Assembly: GCA_021521415.1 (NCBI GenBank)
Contig: JAIQDT010001936.1
Location: forward strand, 124,001 to 188,000
DNA from: Bidens hawaiensis
Lineage: Eukaryota; Streptophyta; Magnoliopsida; Asterales; Asteraceae
Length of the DNA stretch: 64,000 nucleotides
Direction: 5' to 3'
In this document: piece by piece, positions 35,028 through 48,621 of the stretch
How the letters are laid out: each line of letters opens with the position of its first letter
Position numbering within the stretch: the stretch's first letter is position 1
Translations under genes and position numbers: made by a program
The notes under the pieces: generated by a model
Seen by the model: only the letters and a program-made list of their open reading frames with translations
Database searches by the model: none
What the model was told of the DNA's origin: nothing

Positions 35028-35165
35028 TCTCGTTGACTACATGTTTGGAGGCTAAGACGTGCAAACACGTCTTTGACTACGCGTTTGGAGCCCAAACACG
35101 TCTTTTAGCACGTCGTTAAAGACGTGTTTGGCCTCCAAACGTGTAATCAAAGACGTGTTTGGAGA
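35028..35165. repeat. Cluster of inverted GACGTGTTTGG repeats
   Basis: The 11-mer gacgtgtttgg and its complement ccaaacacgtc occur at least four times within 140 bp (near 35094, 35126 and 35152, with variants near 35046 and 35066). They alternate in orientation so that several stem-loops are possible. The flanks are plain AT-rich DNA. Confidence 0.75.
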
Positions 35166-36602
35166 GGACATTTTCAGAATCTTGAAATTTGAAAGAAAAG
35201 AATCGATTCTCTCTCAATAAGTAGGACATTTGAGGAATTTTCCTCCTTTTAATTACTTGTTCTCTTTTTTCAATAGTTACGGTACAAACCAAAATGTTTT
35301 AAGGTACAATCTTCACAATTGTAAAAAAAATATGAGATATTTATGAATAGACATGGATACGGATCTTAAGAGCAATTTCGTCTCTTTTCTTCAAATTCAA
35401 AATTACTAAATCAATACATTTTCTCTTCATTTTTAATTAAATAATATTTTTTATACATTTATAATTGCATTTTCTCTCTTTTTTCGCTCACAACCACTTT
35501 CAAAAAGTATTAAAAGGTTATAGTGGATGGACACATTAACTTTTCAAATATACAAAAAAATCACTGCATTTTCTCTCTTCTCTACTCACAAATGTCACTC
35601 CCTAAATTATAAAAACCTCCATCATATAAAATGTGGGATAGGATGTAAATGTTCTAAGACAAAGAAAAATATTATAAATCTCTACAATTTAGTGCAGAGA
35701 AAGAAAATAAAGATTAAATGTGACTACTCTAAGATAACAAGTTACAAAAACTTGCAACTAAAGATGTTGGCCAATGTGACACAAGTAACGAACCATGATT
35801 GTTCAATAGCACTCCTTCGAATAATAATTATTAATCTAACTATACTTTCAAATCTAACTAGGTATTTAAGAGAATCATAACATAAACAATGGTAACTTTA
35901 GGGACATACTTTAAATGATAAACCTAAAAAACTTCTTATTTTTTGTGCATCACATTTAATAGTATAGAGTCACAATAAACATACAAACCGAAAAATACGA
36001 ATTACTCTTAACACAAATTTAAAATTTAAACTTCATATAATAGTCTAATAAATATACCAAACTGGAAAATACCATTAAAAACATTTTTTTATTTGGATTA
36101 AACGGATATCCGAATAATCCGAACAATCCGAATTTTTTAAAATTTCATATCCGAATCCGAATTAGTTATTCGGATTGATTTGATCTGAATAAGAATTCGG
36201 ATCGGTTTATTTGGATTTCGATTTCGGTTTTTTTCGGATTTCTTGAACACCCCGTTAATACAAATATAGAAGAGGGGAATTAAAATAATAAATAAACTTT
36301 AAGTTTAAACACAATGAATAATCCAACACTACTAAACCGTGTCGGCCATTCATGAATTTGAAAATCCAAATCAGCTTTATTTTTTCCTTCCGTTAGGATC
36401 TATTTCACAATAAAAAAGTGTAAAAATCCGTTTAATTTGAAAAATGAGCGGTTGTATTGTATCCATCTTTACACTTCACTTTTCAGCTAATCCTCCTCTG
36501 TGTCAGAAAACCTTTCATGGCGATTAATAGCCCTAACTAATTCAATCCGGTTAATTCCATCACTCTTCAAGCAATTTGAGGTTTTATATATCCGATTCAA
36601 AA
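35166..36602. other. Upstream region of the kinesin gene
   Basis: No gene is supported here. Between 36100 and 36245 the hexamer ccgaat/attcgg recurs about ten times in both orientations. The last ~200 bp before 36603 contain the presumed promoter and 5' UTR of the kinesin gene. A frame at 35527-35880 has no recognisable features. Confidence 0.4.
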
Positions 36603-39600
36603 ATGGTGAACAACGGTCAAGTTGAAGCAAACGAGAATCAATTCGAGAATATTTCGCAGATTCCTCTCTCCAGGTCACCCTTGGATACTATTCCAGATCC
36701 GTCTCAGTTCTCCAAGGAATTTGTCAATGAGATATTGAATCAGAGCGGAGTTAGTGGTTCCAGCGTTGTTAATCGGAGGAAGTTTGAGTCCGCGCATAGC
36801 ACGCCGGTCAGGAGGACTTCTTATGTTGGTCAATTGGGAGCTTGTACCGGCCCGAGGGCGGTTAATGGGACTGGAGAAAGGAGAGGGAGTGTTTCTAGGG
36901 TTTCCAGAAGGATTTCCAGTGAGAATTGTGACCTGGTGGCTGCCGAGGTTCCGTGTTTTGAGCTTCTCGAGGATCCTGAGTTTTGGGATGATCATAATGT
37001 TCAGGTTGATTATATTATTGCCTTATAAATGTTAGTTGAATTGAACTTCTGTTTTAAATGTATGAATGAAGTCTTTTGGAATAATAGATTATCTAACTAT
37101 ATACATAAAAGTTATTTGACAGTTGTAAGCTTGTTATTAATTGGCTTAAGATTTTCTTTAACTTGTATTTATAGTATATCTTGTTGGTATAAGAATAGCA
37201 AAAGGACAATTGCATTTAGTCATCCAGATATCATGATAGTTAAGCACTCATTTACATTCATTCTAGGATAACTAACTTTCTACCAGAAAAGACACATGAC
37301 TTACACTTACTGAAAACAATCTACCATTTAAGGGTAGTTATTAAATGTCACATTAAACACACAACTGCAGCTTCAACAGAGTGATTTTAAGTTCAATTCA
37401 TAGATAGAAAAGGTATTAATAAACAGTTCCCTTGCCTGTTTACTTTCTGTTGTACATTAATGTGGATTTTTTGCTTGTGGTTTGTTGATTGGGATGTGGA
37501 TGGTTCTATGAGATTACAAAGTGAAAGTTTAATATACAGGTCTTGATACGGATGAGACCGTTAAACAATATGGAGAAGATGGCACAAGGGTACAGTCGGT
37601 GCTTGAAGCAGGAGAGTTTACAAACCTTAGTGTGGCTTGGCCACCCTGAAGTCAAATTCACATTTGACCACATTGTCAGTGAGACGATATCACAGGTACT
37701 ATCATGGCTCATTACACTATCAAAGTAAAACAGTTATGTTCTTTTAATATACACTGATACTGGTTTTGTGTTGATACTTGATATGTTGCATATTGATTTA
37801 TTCCCAGGAAAAGCTGTTCCGTGTTGCTGGATTGCCCATGATTGATAATTGCATGTCAGGTTATAACAGTTGCATGTTTGCTTATGGTCAGGTATGACTT
37901 GAGAACAACTTGTGTTTCCATTTCATTTAATATAATATGAGATTGAAGTTTGAATCTTTTAGTTTTCCTCTTTTCCTGTGTTCAGACTGGTAGTGGCAAA
38001 ACATATACAATGATGGGTGAGATAAGTCAACGGGATGGCAAGTTTGTTGATGACTGCGGGATGACTCCACGCCTTTTTGAATATTTATTCACAAGGATTA
38101 AGCAGGTGAGAGATGGATTCTAACCACATATGACTAGATTCTATAACACCCTTATTCTCTTTGATCCCAAATTTAAACTGCCCAATTATTTGTAGGAGGA
38201 GGAGAACAGAAAGGATGAAAGACTTAAATATAGCTGCAAATGTTCCTTCTTGGAGATATACAACGAGCAGATCACAGATCTTCTAGAACCTTCCTCTACT
38301 AATCTCCAAGTGAGTACAAGTGATAACTTAAGTATTTAGTGCATTGTTTCTTTGAACGCTAAACATGATGATTACTGAATTTAACAGCTCAGAGAAGGTT
38401 TGAAGGAAGGAGTGTATGTTGAAAATCTTACCGAATATAATGTGGAAACTGTTGACGAAGTCCTCAAGCTTTTGTTGCAGGTGTGTCAATATTATCAAAC
38501 TTACACTTTAGTACTTCACTACAACTTTTTATGATTAGTTGACAGTTGTTTGGTTAATGGTTATCGACTATTAAATTATTCTACCTCTACAGGGTGCTGC
38601 AAACAGGAAAGTTGCAGGAACCGATATGAACAGTGAGAGCAGCCGATCACATAGTGTTTTCACATGCATTGTTGAAAGTCGTTGGGAGAAAGATTCTGTG
38701 ACACACCTTAGATTTGGAAGGTTAAATTTGGTAGATCTGGCTGGTTCTGAAAGGTAATTTTTAACTACATCATGCATTTGTTTTTTGCACCATGCTTCTG
38801 ACTTTACAAAATTAAATATGTTATTTAGGCAGAGAAGTTCTGGAGCAGGAGAACGGTTGAAGGAGGCATCCTATATAAACAAATCACTATCAACCCTTGG
38901 GTAGGTGCATTATATTCTTTCTCAGTCAACACTCCACTTGTACTGCTCTTGGTGATGACTTGCATCATTTTTATCCTCAATTAAACACATAGTCCTCTAG
39001 GTGACATTGTGAACCTCTGGTTTGTGTCAAGAACTTGAAGGACACTGAAGCCTATTATTTGCATAAATTACAATTTCCATGATATTTTGAAATTATAATT
39101 ACCTTTTTGTCTGCCCTTATTGAAGAATTGTTATCGATCTGGTGATTGATATCACTATTTAAATTGAACGATGTTAAGCATAATATGGTTTACTTTAGGC
39201 ATAACCACAAAGGAAATAATCAATAATACAGCTGTCATGACGTTAACAAGGAATGGATTATTCAATTAGGAAGTTCCCATAAATTAATATGCAGTTAAAT
39301 TAGGTAGTATCCATTTATTAGCTTAGTTTGACGTTTTAAGTATGGATAGGAGTAATAAGGTGTTTTTCATGTTCAATTTCTAATAAAGAAGTTAAAATAT
39401 ATGCTAATGAGTAATGACAAGCTCTTAAATATTTTGTTGTGGTTGTAGTCTGGTAATAATGTCTCTGGTGGATGTTACACATGGGAAACATAGGCATGTA
39501 CCTTACAGGGATTCAAGACTCACATTTCTTCTTCAGGTCAGCAGCTTAAAACATGAATTTACATTCCAATTCCAAAATTGTATTAGATTTTCTCAAGTTA

Positions 39601-42600
39601 CATTAACTCCTTATTCTATCTGGATGGCAGGATTCTCTTGGTGGTAATTCTAAAACAACAATTATAGCAAATGTCAGCCCCTCAATGTGGTCAGTATTTG
39701 GTTCATATAAATATATAATTTACGTGAGTGTCTCACTGATTTTTGTCTACATTTTCTAATCTTTGTGGTTATAACATATAAATATGCAGTGCTGCAAATG
39801 AGACATTAAGTACTTTAAAATTTGCTCAGCGGGCCAAGCTTATTCAGAACAATGTACATATACTAAAGACTTCTTTTTCTTTTTTCCACTTCAAATCCTT
39901 AATACTGTCACCTGAATTTCTTCTTATTCTTAGGCAAAAGTAAACGAAGATGCATCAGGTGATGTGACAGCACTGCAGCGACAAATTCAAATGTTAAAGG
40001 TATGATGTAAAGCATAGCCAACTAAGTCTCATCTTTAGATATTGATAAACATTTGAGATAATGTATAGGTATATTCATATTGTAGGAACAAATGTTGTTA
40101 TTGATGAAGCATCAAAAGATCCCAAAACCTTTGCTTCAAGTTGAATTCTGTGAAAGTGAAGACTCTACAGGCAAAAATATCAATGATGACAGTAAAGTCA
40201 TAAGTGATCAGAAACTGAAGGTAACTGTCAATTGGAACAAAGATCTAATTTTTATTTGAAGTGGGCCTGTTGAGAGATATTTTGCAGATTCTATATCCCT
40301 TCAATAACCTAAGAGATCTAAGAGCACTCACATCCCATTCCTTATAATTTAACTAGAAATCATCATTTCCTAAATTTATGTCTCATTTCATAAAAACCTC
40401 TCACACCCTATTCGCCATCCCTAATTCCCTATATTCTATATATATATTTTTTTTCATAAAATCTAAATAATATATATGTGTGTCAACATTTCATTGGATG
40501 GGATGATTTCGGGGGATGGATAGTGAACCCCCAAATTTGGGGGATGAACATGTTTTCCCTTAAATTATGGGGATGGGGAATGGGATGGAGTTGTGTTTTA
40601 ATGTAATTTTCTTAATTTTTAAGGATCGGGATTGGGTTGGGGGATGGGATGTGAATGCTCTAACTAAACATTTAAGTTCACCTTAGGATTCTATATCATG
40701 ATGATTTTTTGTGTCTGAATTATTGCTTCTTACTTCATTTTAACAAAGCATCTTAATTTGGTGGCCTTTCAACTTCTCGAGTCTCATTTAACAAGGGGAA
40801 GGGAAGGAAACGAGTGGAAAATAAGAAAAAATCATGTTCCAGAGATTTTTTAAGTATATGGAGGGGAGGGGAAAGGAGGGAAAATGCTAGAAAATTTGAG
40901 TATATTATCATCCTCTCAAATTGGAGAGATTAGGAGAGAAAATTTTTGTATCTAATTATAACTTCTATCAATTCCTAAATTACCCTTATATCTAACTCCA
41001 TGTAATAGTTTACTTAAAGGGTATAATAGGAAAATTTATCTATCTTTTTTTTTCCTCTTAACTCGGGAACACCTAAAATGTTTAATTTCTTTTCTTTTCC
41101 TTTCCTTTTCATTAATCTCGGGAACACAAAATAAAATCACACATTTTCCTTCCCCTAGCTTTCTTTCCTGTCATAATTCCCCTTCCTTCCCCTCCCCTCG
41201 TTAAATGAGACTCGGGAACACAGCGTAAATCTTCTAAGATTAAGTTTATGCGTATCAACCTTCCTTCATTTTGTCTCATAAATGACTCTAATAAATAGAG
41301 TTTTACTTATTTTCCAGGTTGAGACAGTGTCGAGTAGCATTGATTTAGAAGATAAGATGAAAGCCAGTAATCAAGTGGAAGATAAAATTCTACTTGATGA
41401 AAGTGATCTTGAAAGGACTGACACGTTGCACACAAATCTTCTAGAAGAACTGATGGATGCTAGAACCTTGATAGACACCATGAAATCTCAGCAGGCCAGA
41501 TTAATTGAAGAGCTGGAATACGTGCGCCAAGAGAATGACAGGCTGGTGGAAACCTTAACCAACAACAACAAACCACAAATACTTCCAACACTTAACCATG
41601 AAACCCATATTTCAGGAAGCATCTTGTTAGACAACCAAAACGCAGATCAAAGCATGATGGATTTACAATCCCGGTTGGCCAAGATGACTAAAGATCTTGA
41701 AGATTTGAAATTACTTAATGATCCTATGAAAGACCAAGTTGATTTAGTTCACGAAAAAGCCGAAAATGAAGCAATCAACACAATCCTTAATTTACAGGAT
41801 GAGTTAGCTTCTTTACAAGTGAAATATCACAGACGATTATGTACCATGTCTGAAGAAAATAAGAAACTAAAAGGTATCATAGCAGCCAAAGAGGACGAGG
41901 TGTATGCTTTGCACAGTGACTGGGAGAGAGCAAGTTTAGAGCTTACAAGCTTTTTATTGGATGGTTCTAAATCTCTTAAAGATGCTTCTGGACAGATAGA
42001 AAGTATTGCTTCTTCATTTCCTCATAATGTTAGTGTTGCTGAACATGTTAAGAAGGCTGCAATGGTTTGTATTGAGAAGGAAGAAACAATATTACAACTA
42101 GAAAAGAACCTGGTTGATGCTCAATGTACCATACAACAAATGCAGGAGAAGTTAAATTCATTGAGGACTGCAACTATGGCTTTGACTGAAATTCAGTTTA
42201 ATACAGAAGATGATGAAAAGAAGAAAGATGAGTATCAGATAATAGCAGAACTTGCTGCAATAAAAAGCAAACTTGATAACATGATGGATTGTTTAAGTTC
42301 TATACATGAACGATCCATATTTGAAGACTTGGAAGGATCTGTAACTGATAGTTCTACATCTAGCTCTAATCTTTCTGATGATGAAGATGTGCTGGATAAT
42401 ATGTTAGTCCAACAAACTTCAAGTAATCAAGAATCAGAGAAGGCATATTTGCTTTTGAAGAATCAATTGCTTATGGCTTCTGAAGCTTTTGTCAAGTTAG
42501 ATGTTCAATTGGCTACAGTCTTTAAGGATAAAGATTTAAAGGAACTTCAAATACCAGAGATGCAAGCAAAGACGGTAATACTTGTAACTTTGGTAGTTGA

Positions 42601-45600
42601 ACATAAGGCTGTAATAATCAATTCACTCATTTTCTATTTTGTTTGCAGTTTGATGAAGATAAAGATTGTAAAGCTAGTAGCTTCTTCAGAAAGTTTGAGG
42701 AAGCACATGCAACCATGAGTGAGGTAGATAATGTTTTGAATGCACTGTTGAAAGTAAATGAGGAAGCAAAATTGTCAAGTGGTAGATGGAAACAAACTGC
42801 AGAGGAGGTAATGATGGAGAAGGCAAGCTTGATTGAAGAAATAAGTCAACTCAAGGTTGACTTACAGTTGAGAGATGAAGAGCATACAATCCTGAAGGTA
42901 GAACTTGAAAATTTGGTGTCTATGCTTGAAGGTTCTTTCCAGCATCTACAAAAGGAGGCTGATGATTTGTGCCAGTTAATATATTCTGATGCCTTGACAA
43001 TTGCCCATGGGACCCGCCACATCATTTCCAAGTCAAGATCTTCATTGCAAGATATCTGTGCTGAAACAATGGAAAAAAGTTTTGCATCTGTTGTGGTACA
43101 ACAATGCCGTTTTGGTGAATATATCAACAAATTTGGACTTCATGATGAAAAACAGGAGAATTACAGTGCATTGGTGTCGAGAAAGGAAAGCGGAGAGTTA
43201 GGTGCTAATGATGATGATCTCATTAGTGAAAACTTGAAACTACATAAAGAATTGGAAAGAAAAACGACTTTGTTGAATGGTTTATTTTTCGATTTTAGCC
43301 TGTTACAAGAATCAGCATCTACAAGAAAAGACATCAAAGATGAAGCTGAAAAGTTATTCACAGCTTTAAGCCAAGTACAGCATGAGCTAAGGATGAAAGC
43401 GAATCAGCTTGATGATATGACACTTGCATATGAAAAACTTGAAAGCTGTTTAACCGACACTGAAGCAGCTCTTACATCTTCAAAATCTTGTTTACAGCAT
43501 TCTGAAGAAACTGTGGAAGCACTGTCATACCAAAATGCTGAGTTGAGAAGTCTTTTAGAGGATCTATACCTTAAAACATCAGAAACCGAAAAGCAACTTG
43601 AAGAACACAAAGAGATGGTCAAAACTTTGGAGAATGAAATTCATTGTACAGCTTCTTCAACACAAGAACATTTCCTCTTTTCTTTAGAAGGCATTACTGA
43701 TGATTTGAAGAGGGTTTCTGTTGAAAGAGACCAGCTCTGTGAGCAAGTGAATTCTTTACAAGATAGGCTTGAGATGGCTTATGCAATGGCTGATGAAAAA
43801 GAAGCTATTGCTGTTGAAGCACGCCAGGTAACATCTGTTAATATTCTTCCGGTAATTATTTTTCTGAGTTACTCAGTTTTAATGATTGCTTACATGATAC
43901 GTCTCTCGCTTTCAGGAGTCACAGGCAAGCAAAATATATGCTGAACAGAAGGAAGAGGAGGTTAAGATTCTAGAACGTTCCATTGAAGAACTTGACTCTA
44001 CTATAAACATGTTGGAGAAAAGGGTTAGTTTTTGTGAATGTAATATCAGTTATTCAAGACTTTGCTAAGTCCTCTTGCAACAACTAAGTTACATGTATTC
44101 CTGTTAGGTCAATGAAATGGAAGATCAGCTGGAAAGACATCACAGAATAAGAGATTCACTAGAAGTGGAACTCCAATCATTGAGTCAAAGGCTATTGACT
44201 TTTGAAAGCTTTAGAAATGGAAATGATTCTAATAACACTATTGTTGGCCAACCTGAAGACCAAATTTCAAGGTTAATCATAGTTTTCTCCAATATCTTAA
44301 GGTTTCTGCTTTATTTGTTTGATTCAATTGAGCAATGGTATATGTATGTATTCATTTTCAGGAAATTGCATAGCAGATACTTGGAACTTCAGGAAGCACA
44401 TGCACGGATAAAAGATCTTGAAGATGAAAGAACAGAACAAGCTAACGAGGTAAAATTCTGAAGACTTTACCTATTCACTTGCATGATATTTCTTAACCCA
44501 TCTAACAATTTTTTTGAAATTTTCTTGCAGATCAAGCAACAAAAAGATTACATTTCTGAACTTGTAATTCATGCAGAAGCTCAAGCTTCTCAGTATCAAC
44601 AAAAGGTTAAAAAGAAACCGACTTTCTTATATTACTCATCTTGTAATTGTTTATTTACGTAGTAGCTAATTTACTTTTTTTAAACAGTACAAGTCCTTGG
44701 AAGCAATGGTACGCATGATGCAGACGGATTCATCAAAGTCTGTATCCGAAGCACCATTAACAGACAAGACAGAAAAAAGCTCTGTCAGAGCAAGAGGTTC
44801 CAGCTCACCATTCAGATGCATTGGCAATTTAGTTCAGCAGATGAATACAGAGAAAGATCAAGAGCTATCATTGGCCAAGCTTCAGTTAGAAGAGCTTGAA
44901 ACAGTAGCATCAAACAGGCAGAAAGAGGTTATTAACTTATGATAAAAGCATGGATCCGTCATTTTTTTATGGTATCATCGCATTGCATTAATTATGCAAC
45001 TTATGTATACAGATATGCATGCTGAACACAAGACTGGCAGCAGCAGAGAGCATGACACATGATGTAATCCGTGATCTACTTGGTGTGAAATTAGACATGA
45101 CGAATTACGCAGTAAGTTTTGCGTTCTGTTTAAACATCATTGACCTGAAAGCATATTACTTAATCTTGACAAATGTATTTTGTGGTACAATGTAGAACTT
45201 GATAAATCAGAATCATCTTCAAAGATTTATCGAGGATGCTGCTCAGCAAACACAGGAGTTCATAGCAATGGTCTGTCACTTAATTTTAAAGTTACCATGT
45301 TTCCAGAAATTAAACTTATATTTATATATTCAATGTTTAACTATTAAATCAGGAGCAAGAGACTCGCAAACTGAAACGAAAAATCAATGATTTGCTTGAA
45401 GAAAGAGACAGGTGCATTTCTGAATTAAATTCGAAAGAAGCAGATATACTTGCTAGTAAGATGACATTGATGCAGTTACAAGGGCGGGACCAGTTGCTGA
45501 CAGCACAAAATGAAATGCTGAAGGTACAACTATTAATTAGTTAATATAATCATATAAAATAGGTTTTTAACCTGTTTGTTTCTATGTTGACGCAGGCTGA

Positions 45601-45853
45601 CAAAACAAATTTGCAGAGAAGGGTCGCAGAACTAGATGACATGATCAAGAAGCTTCTTGGAACTCACCCAACTGCGTCAACAAGTCAGCAGCATGAAAAT
45701 CATATGTCGAAAGCATGCAGCAGCAATGAGCTTGGTAAGAGGCTGGCTAACTCAGAGAAGTTGCTTTTACGTGTTAATAACGAGCTTGTTCAGTACCGTA
45801 AACCTGATAGTTCTCGGTTGCACCATAAAATGGATGAAAAGAGGGTTAGATGA
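36603..45853 (+). CDS. Kinesin-12 (phragmoplast-orienting kinesin, POK-like)
   Basis: KIN-12 motors act on microtubules of the preprophase band and phragmoplast during plant cell division. I read 24 exons: 36603-37004, 37540-37695, 37808-37891, 37986-38105, 38196-38309, 38388-38480, 38593-38753, 38829-38900, 39449-39536, 39631-39689, 39790-39853, 39934-39999, 40086-40220, 41318-42574, 42649-43827, 43916-44023, 44108-44271, 44362-44449, 44531-44605, 44688-44927, 45013-45111, 45196-45270, 45353-45523, 45596-45853. Phases join without a stop: 1775 residues. Motor domain is about 134-471: P-loop GQTGSGKT (213-220), switch I NSESSRSH (336-343), switch II DLAGSE (371-376). The remainder is Glu/Lys/Leu-rich coiled-coil. 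The motor matches POK1/POK2 (KIN-12C/D) in my memory, but the tail is shorter than the 2000+ residues I recall. Loop 11 reads SSGAGERL, one residue shorter than the usual SSGAEGERL. The start is the first ATG with an acidic leader. Intron 13 (1.1 kb) holds two MITEs. Confidence 0.9.
40322..40660. mobile_element. Tourist-like MITE in kinesin intron 13
   Basis: 339 bp starting GAGCACTCACATCCC and ending GGGATGTGAATGCTC (imperfect TIR GAGCAYTCACATCC), flanked by TAA on both sides (40319-40321 and 40661-40663). It is non-coding. Its orientation relative to the gene has no visible effect on splicing signals. Confidence 0.85.
40775..41226. mobile_element. Second inverted-repeat element in kinesin intron 13
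   Basis: The left arm ctcgagtctcatttaacaag is mirrored by the right arm cgttaaatgagactcggg. Purine-rich (aaggggaaggg) and pyrimidine-rich (cttcccctcccc) blocks adjoin them. The exact ends and target duplication are uncertain; about 450 bp. The style resembles the MITE at 2441-2781 (ttcttgag / ctcaagaa ends) but is not the same family by eye. Confidence 0.6.
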
Positions 45854-46345
45854 ATGGTAAATAAGGTGATGTGGTTAGTATCTTCTTACCATTAATATTT
45901 TGATTGGTTTGATTAGTGTTTGTGGGTTGATAAAGCTTGTTACTGGTTATAAAAGCCCATGCCGGTTTTTTATGTTACTGCGGCGAATAATTTTGGATAA
46001 ATTGTTAATTCTTGCTACTGTCAGAAGATTCCTACTTGTAGCTACTTTGATCCTTCTCTGTTGTTGTTACTAATGCTGCTACTATGCGGTGACTTATGAA
46101 TGTATATGATTGGTTTGTATAGTGTTATGGAATGAAAGTTGGTTATTGTTAACAGATCCAGGACTATGTCTTGTAAGTAGGGCTACAAGAGTGGAGAGCC
46201 GAGTTGTAGAAATTTACTCTAAGCTCGAGCTCTACTTGAGAGCTCAAGGAGCCTTTGTGATGTAGGCTTGATTTTGGCCAAAAAGATTCTAGCTCGGCTC
46301 CAATGGGTTGAAGTTATATTTAGCAACCAAGCTAACTTCGAATAT
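45854..46345. other. 3' flank of the kinesin gene
   Basis: Presumed 3' UTR and terminator region. No other gene is seen. The phrase gctcgagctctacttgagagctcaag at about 46224 is self-complementary. Confidence 0.4.
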
Positions 46346-46599
46346 TCTCCCTCAGTCCATTTGAAAGTGTCCACATTTCCCTTTTAGTTTGTCCCATTGT
46401 AAATGTCCACTTTTAAAATCTATTAACTAATTTCCAAGTTTACCCTTACACAAATGCAATCATTCAAATTTTTAAATTTTGTCTTTTTATATATGTCAAG
46501 GGCATTATAGTCACCTGCTAAACAAAAAATTGCAATCATTTAAACTTTCTTAAATTTTGTGTTTATCAAACTATGGCACTTGTTATGGGACGAATGGAG
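46346..46599. mobile_element. Stowaway-like MITE, copy 2
   Basis: Starts TTCTCCCTCAGTCC after TA and ends GGGACGAATGGAG before TA (46600-46601). The body is collinear with copy 1 at 18546-18797 (tttgaaagtgtccacatttcc, gggcattatagtc). Confidence 0.8.
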
Positions 46600-46637
46600 T
46601 ATAATTTATGTTCACAGTTGTTAATTTAATGGTGTTA

Positions 46638-47359
46638 GGCTACACCCATTGGCAATTAAAATTGCAATCTTTAAATTTTTAGAATTAAAAAAAAATCTAA
46701 AGATTCATTCCATCTGATTAGCCAACCAATCCAGTTTGCAATCTCATAATTTTACCGGCTTTAAACACTTGTCACAATTGTGTGGCTATATTTTATTTTA
46801 TTTTTTCTTTTTAATTCTTAAACAATTATTTTTTATATATTTTGGTTTTTGTTTTATAACTTATTATATTTAACTTTTTAAAGAAATATAAAAACATAGT
46901 CTTAGGTTTTTTATGAACATTCCGCTATAATTTTTTTAAAAATGGAGTTCGTTTAAAAAATCGTATTTATTAAATAAAATTAAAGTTTTAACCATTTGAA
47001 TTATCTTATCTGAACCATTAGTTATTAGATTTTCTGGATAAGATTGCAATCTAAAAAATAAACATTATCTCATTCATGCTACGATTGTAACTTATTTTTA
47101 TATATTTTATAAAATGTGTTTGATTAATATATATATTTAAAGTTTTCAATTAAATAATATATTTTTAAAAATATATAATATATATCTATATAGTTAATCA
47201 AAACTAATTATAAATTGAATTTTTTTAATAAAATAAGGATAAGATCGGGTTGTTAATGGGAGTAAAAGATTCGGATGAGTTATATTATGTAGATTGAGCA
47301 GAGAGAAATTAATTTTATAATGTAAGATTGGGATTGTGAGATTGTGAATGGGTATAGTC
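46638..47359. mobile_element. AT-rich Tourist-like element (722 bp)
   Basis: Starts GGCTACACCCATT and ends AATGGGTATAGTC, an imperfect TIR, flanked by TTA on both sides (46635-46637 and 47360-47362). The subterminal attgcaatc / gattgtgag motifs are also inverted. It is non-coding and very AT-rich. Confidence 0.72.
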
Positions 47360-48621
47360 TTAGTTTACCTAGATATTTAGGATTTCATCACCATAGCAAA
47401 TCAATAAAATAAACCATTTAATGTGAGACAGTCTAGAGTAATCATGCATCAACTGTCGTACAAACCAAATGTGGAGTTAAGTAAAAACGAATCCTTTTTG
47501 TACTTACAAGGAGAGGTGTAAAAAACCGGTTTCAAACCGGTTCATTGGTTTCAAAACCAAACCGGGTTGACTCCCAAATCGGCCCCTAAACCGTCCCAAC
47601 CTGCCGGTTTGGGTGTCGGTTCGTATTTTTGCTTAACAACCCGGGTTGAAAATGGAACTAATTTAACTAAAAACCGGTTTCAAATCGGTCCTAATGGCTT
47701 ATTCGTGTATGTTTTTTTATTGTGGACTAATGGTTGATGCATGCTTCTTTGCCTCTTTGGGCTTCACCAAGTCCAGTTGTCCAAAAGTAGATAACTTCTA
47801 AAATAACTTTACTAGATTACTACTTTACTCTAAAGCTTAAACCATGAAACTTGAAAGCATGCATACAGTGTAACAATAGGTATGTAAGGACCTACTAAGA
47901 CAAATCACAATAGTATCAATAATTAACATGCATGCAACGATAATGCTACCGTTTTTTGAAAGTTTTATTTTTCACCATTCAATACTTGGAACTAGTATTT
48001 AAGAGACACGACACTCTTTATTCATAAGTCACAACACTCTTATTCAACGCTTTGCCTTAAATCATAAAAATACCCTCTTTAATCACTTTCAAATGGCTAC
48101 TTCAAGTGCTCCAACTCAATCCAATGCTGGTGCAACCAACTTAGTTGTTCAAATTCATCCTACAAATAGAAACCGAGAAATATGGTGTAATTTTGACTTG
48201 TGTCAAATGGCAAGTGGTCCTCCGATGAAGGCGCGGTGCTAGTTTTGTGTTACTTTTTTAGCCAAGACAACAACACAATTTTGAGAAACCACATTCAAAA
48301 GAGGTATTACAAGGTATTAAAAAACCAACCGGGTGAAGGCCAAGCTTCGGTGACAAAGGATGGAGCCTTATGGGCTTTTAACATGGAAACATGTCGGGAC
48401 TAATTTGTGCGTTTCGTGATTCAAGAAGGTTCGTCATTCAATCACTTTGACAACGAGCGTTTGACCCGGCTTATTCAAACAACTCTTCAACCGCGCTATC
48501 AACACGTAAGTCGTCCTACCCTTTGAAGAGATTGTTTAAAATTGTGGCAAAGTGCTAAAAATGAAACAATATTATTTTTTCAAAACTTACAAACCGGTGT
48601 TAACTTGACTAGTGACACTTG

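Noticed and set aside
35527..35880. 117-codon frame upstream of the kinesin
   Set aside because: Lys/Asn/Ile composition matches AT-rich noise; no splice sites, no recognisable domain.
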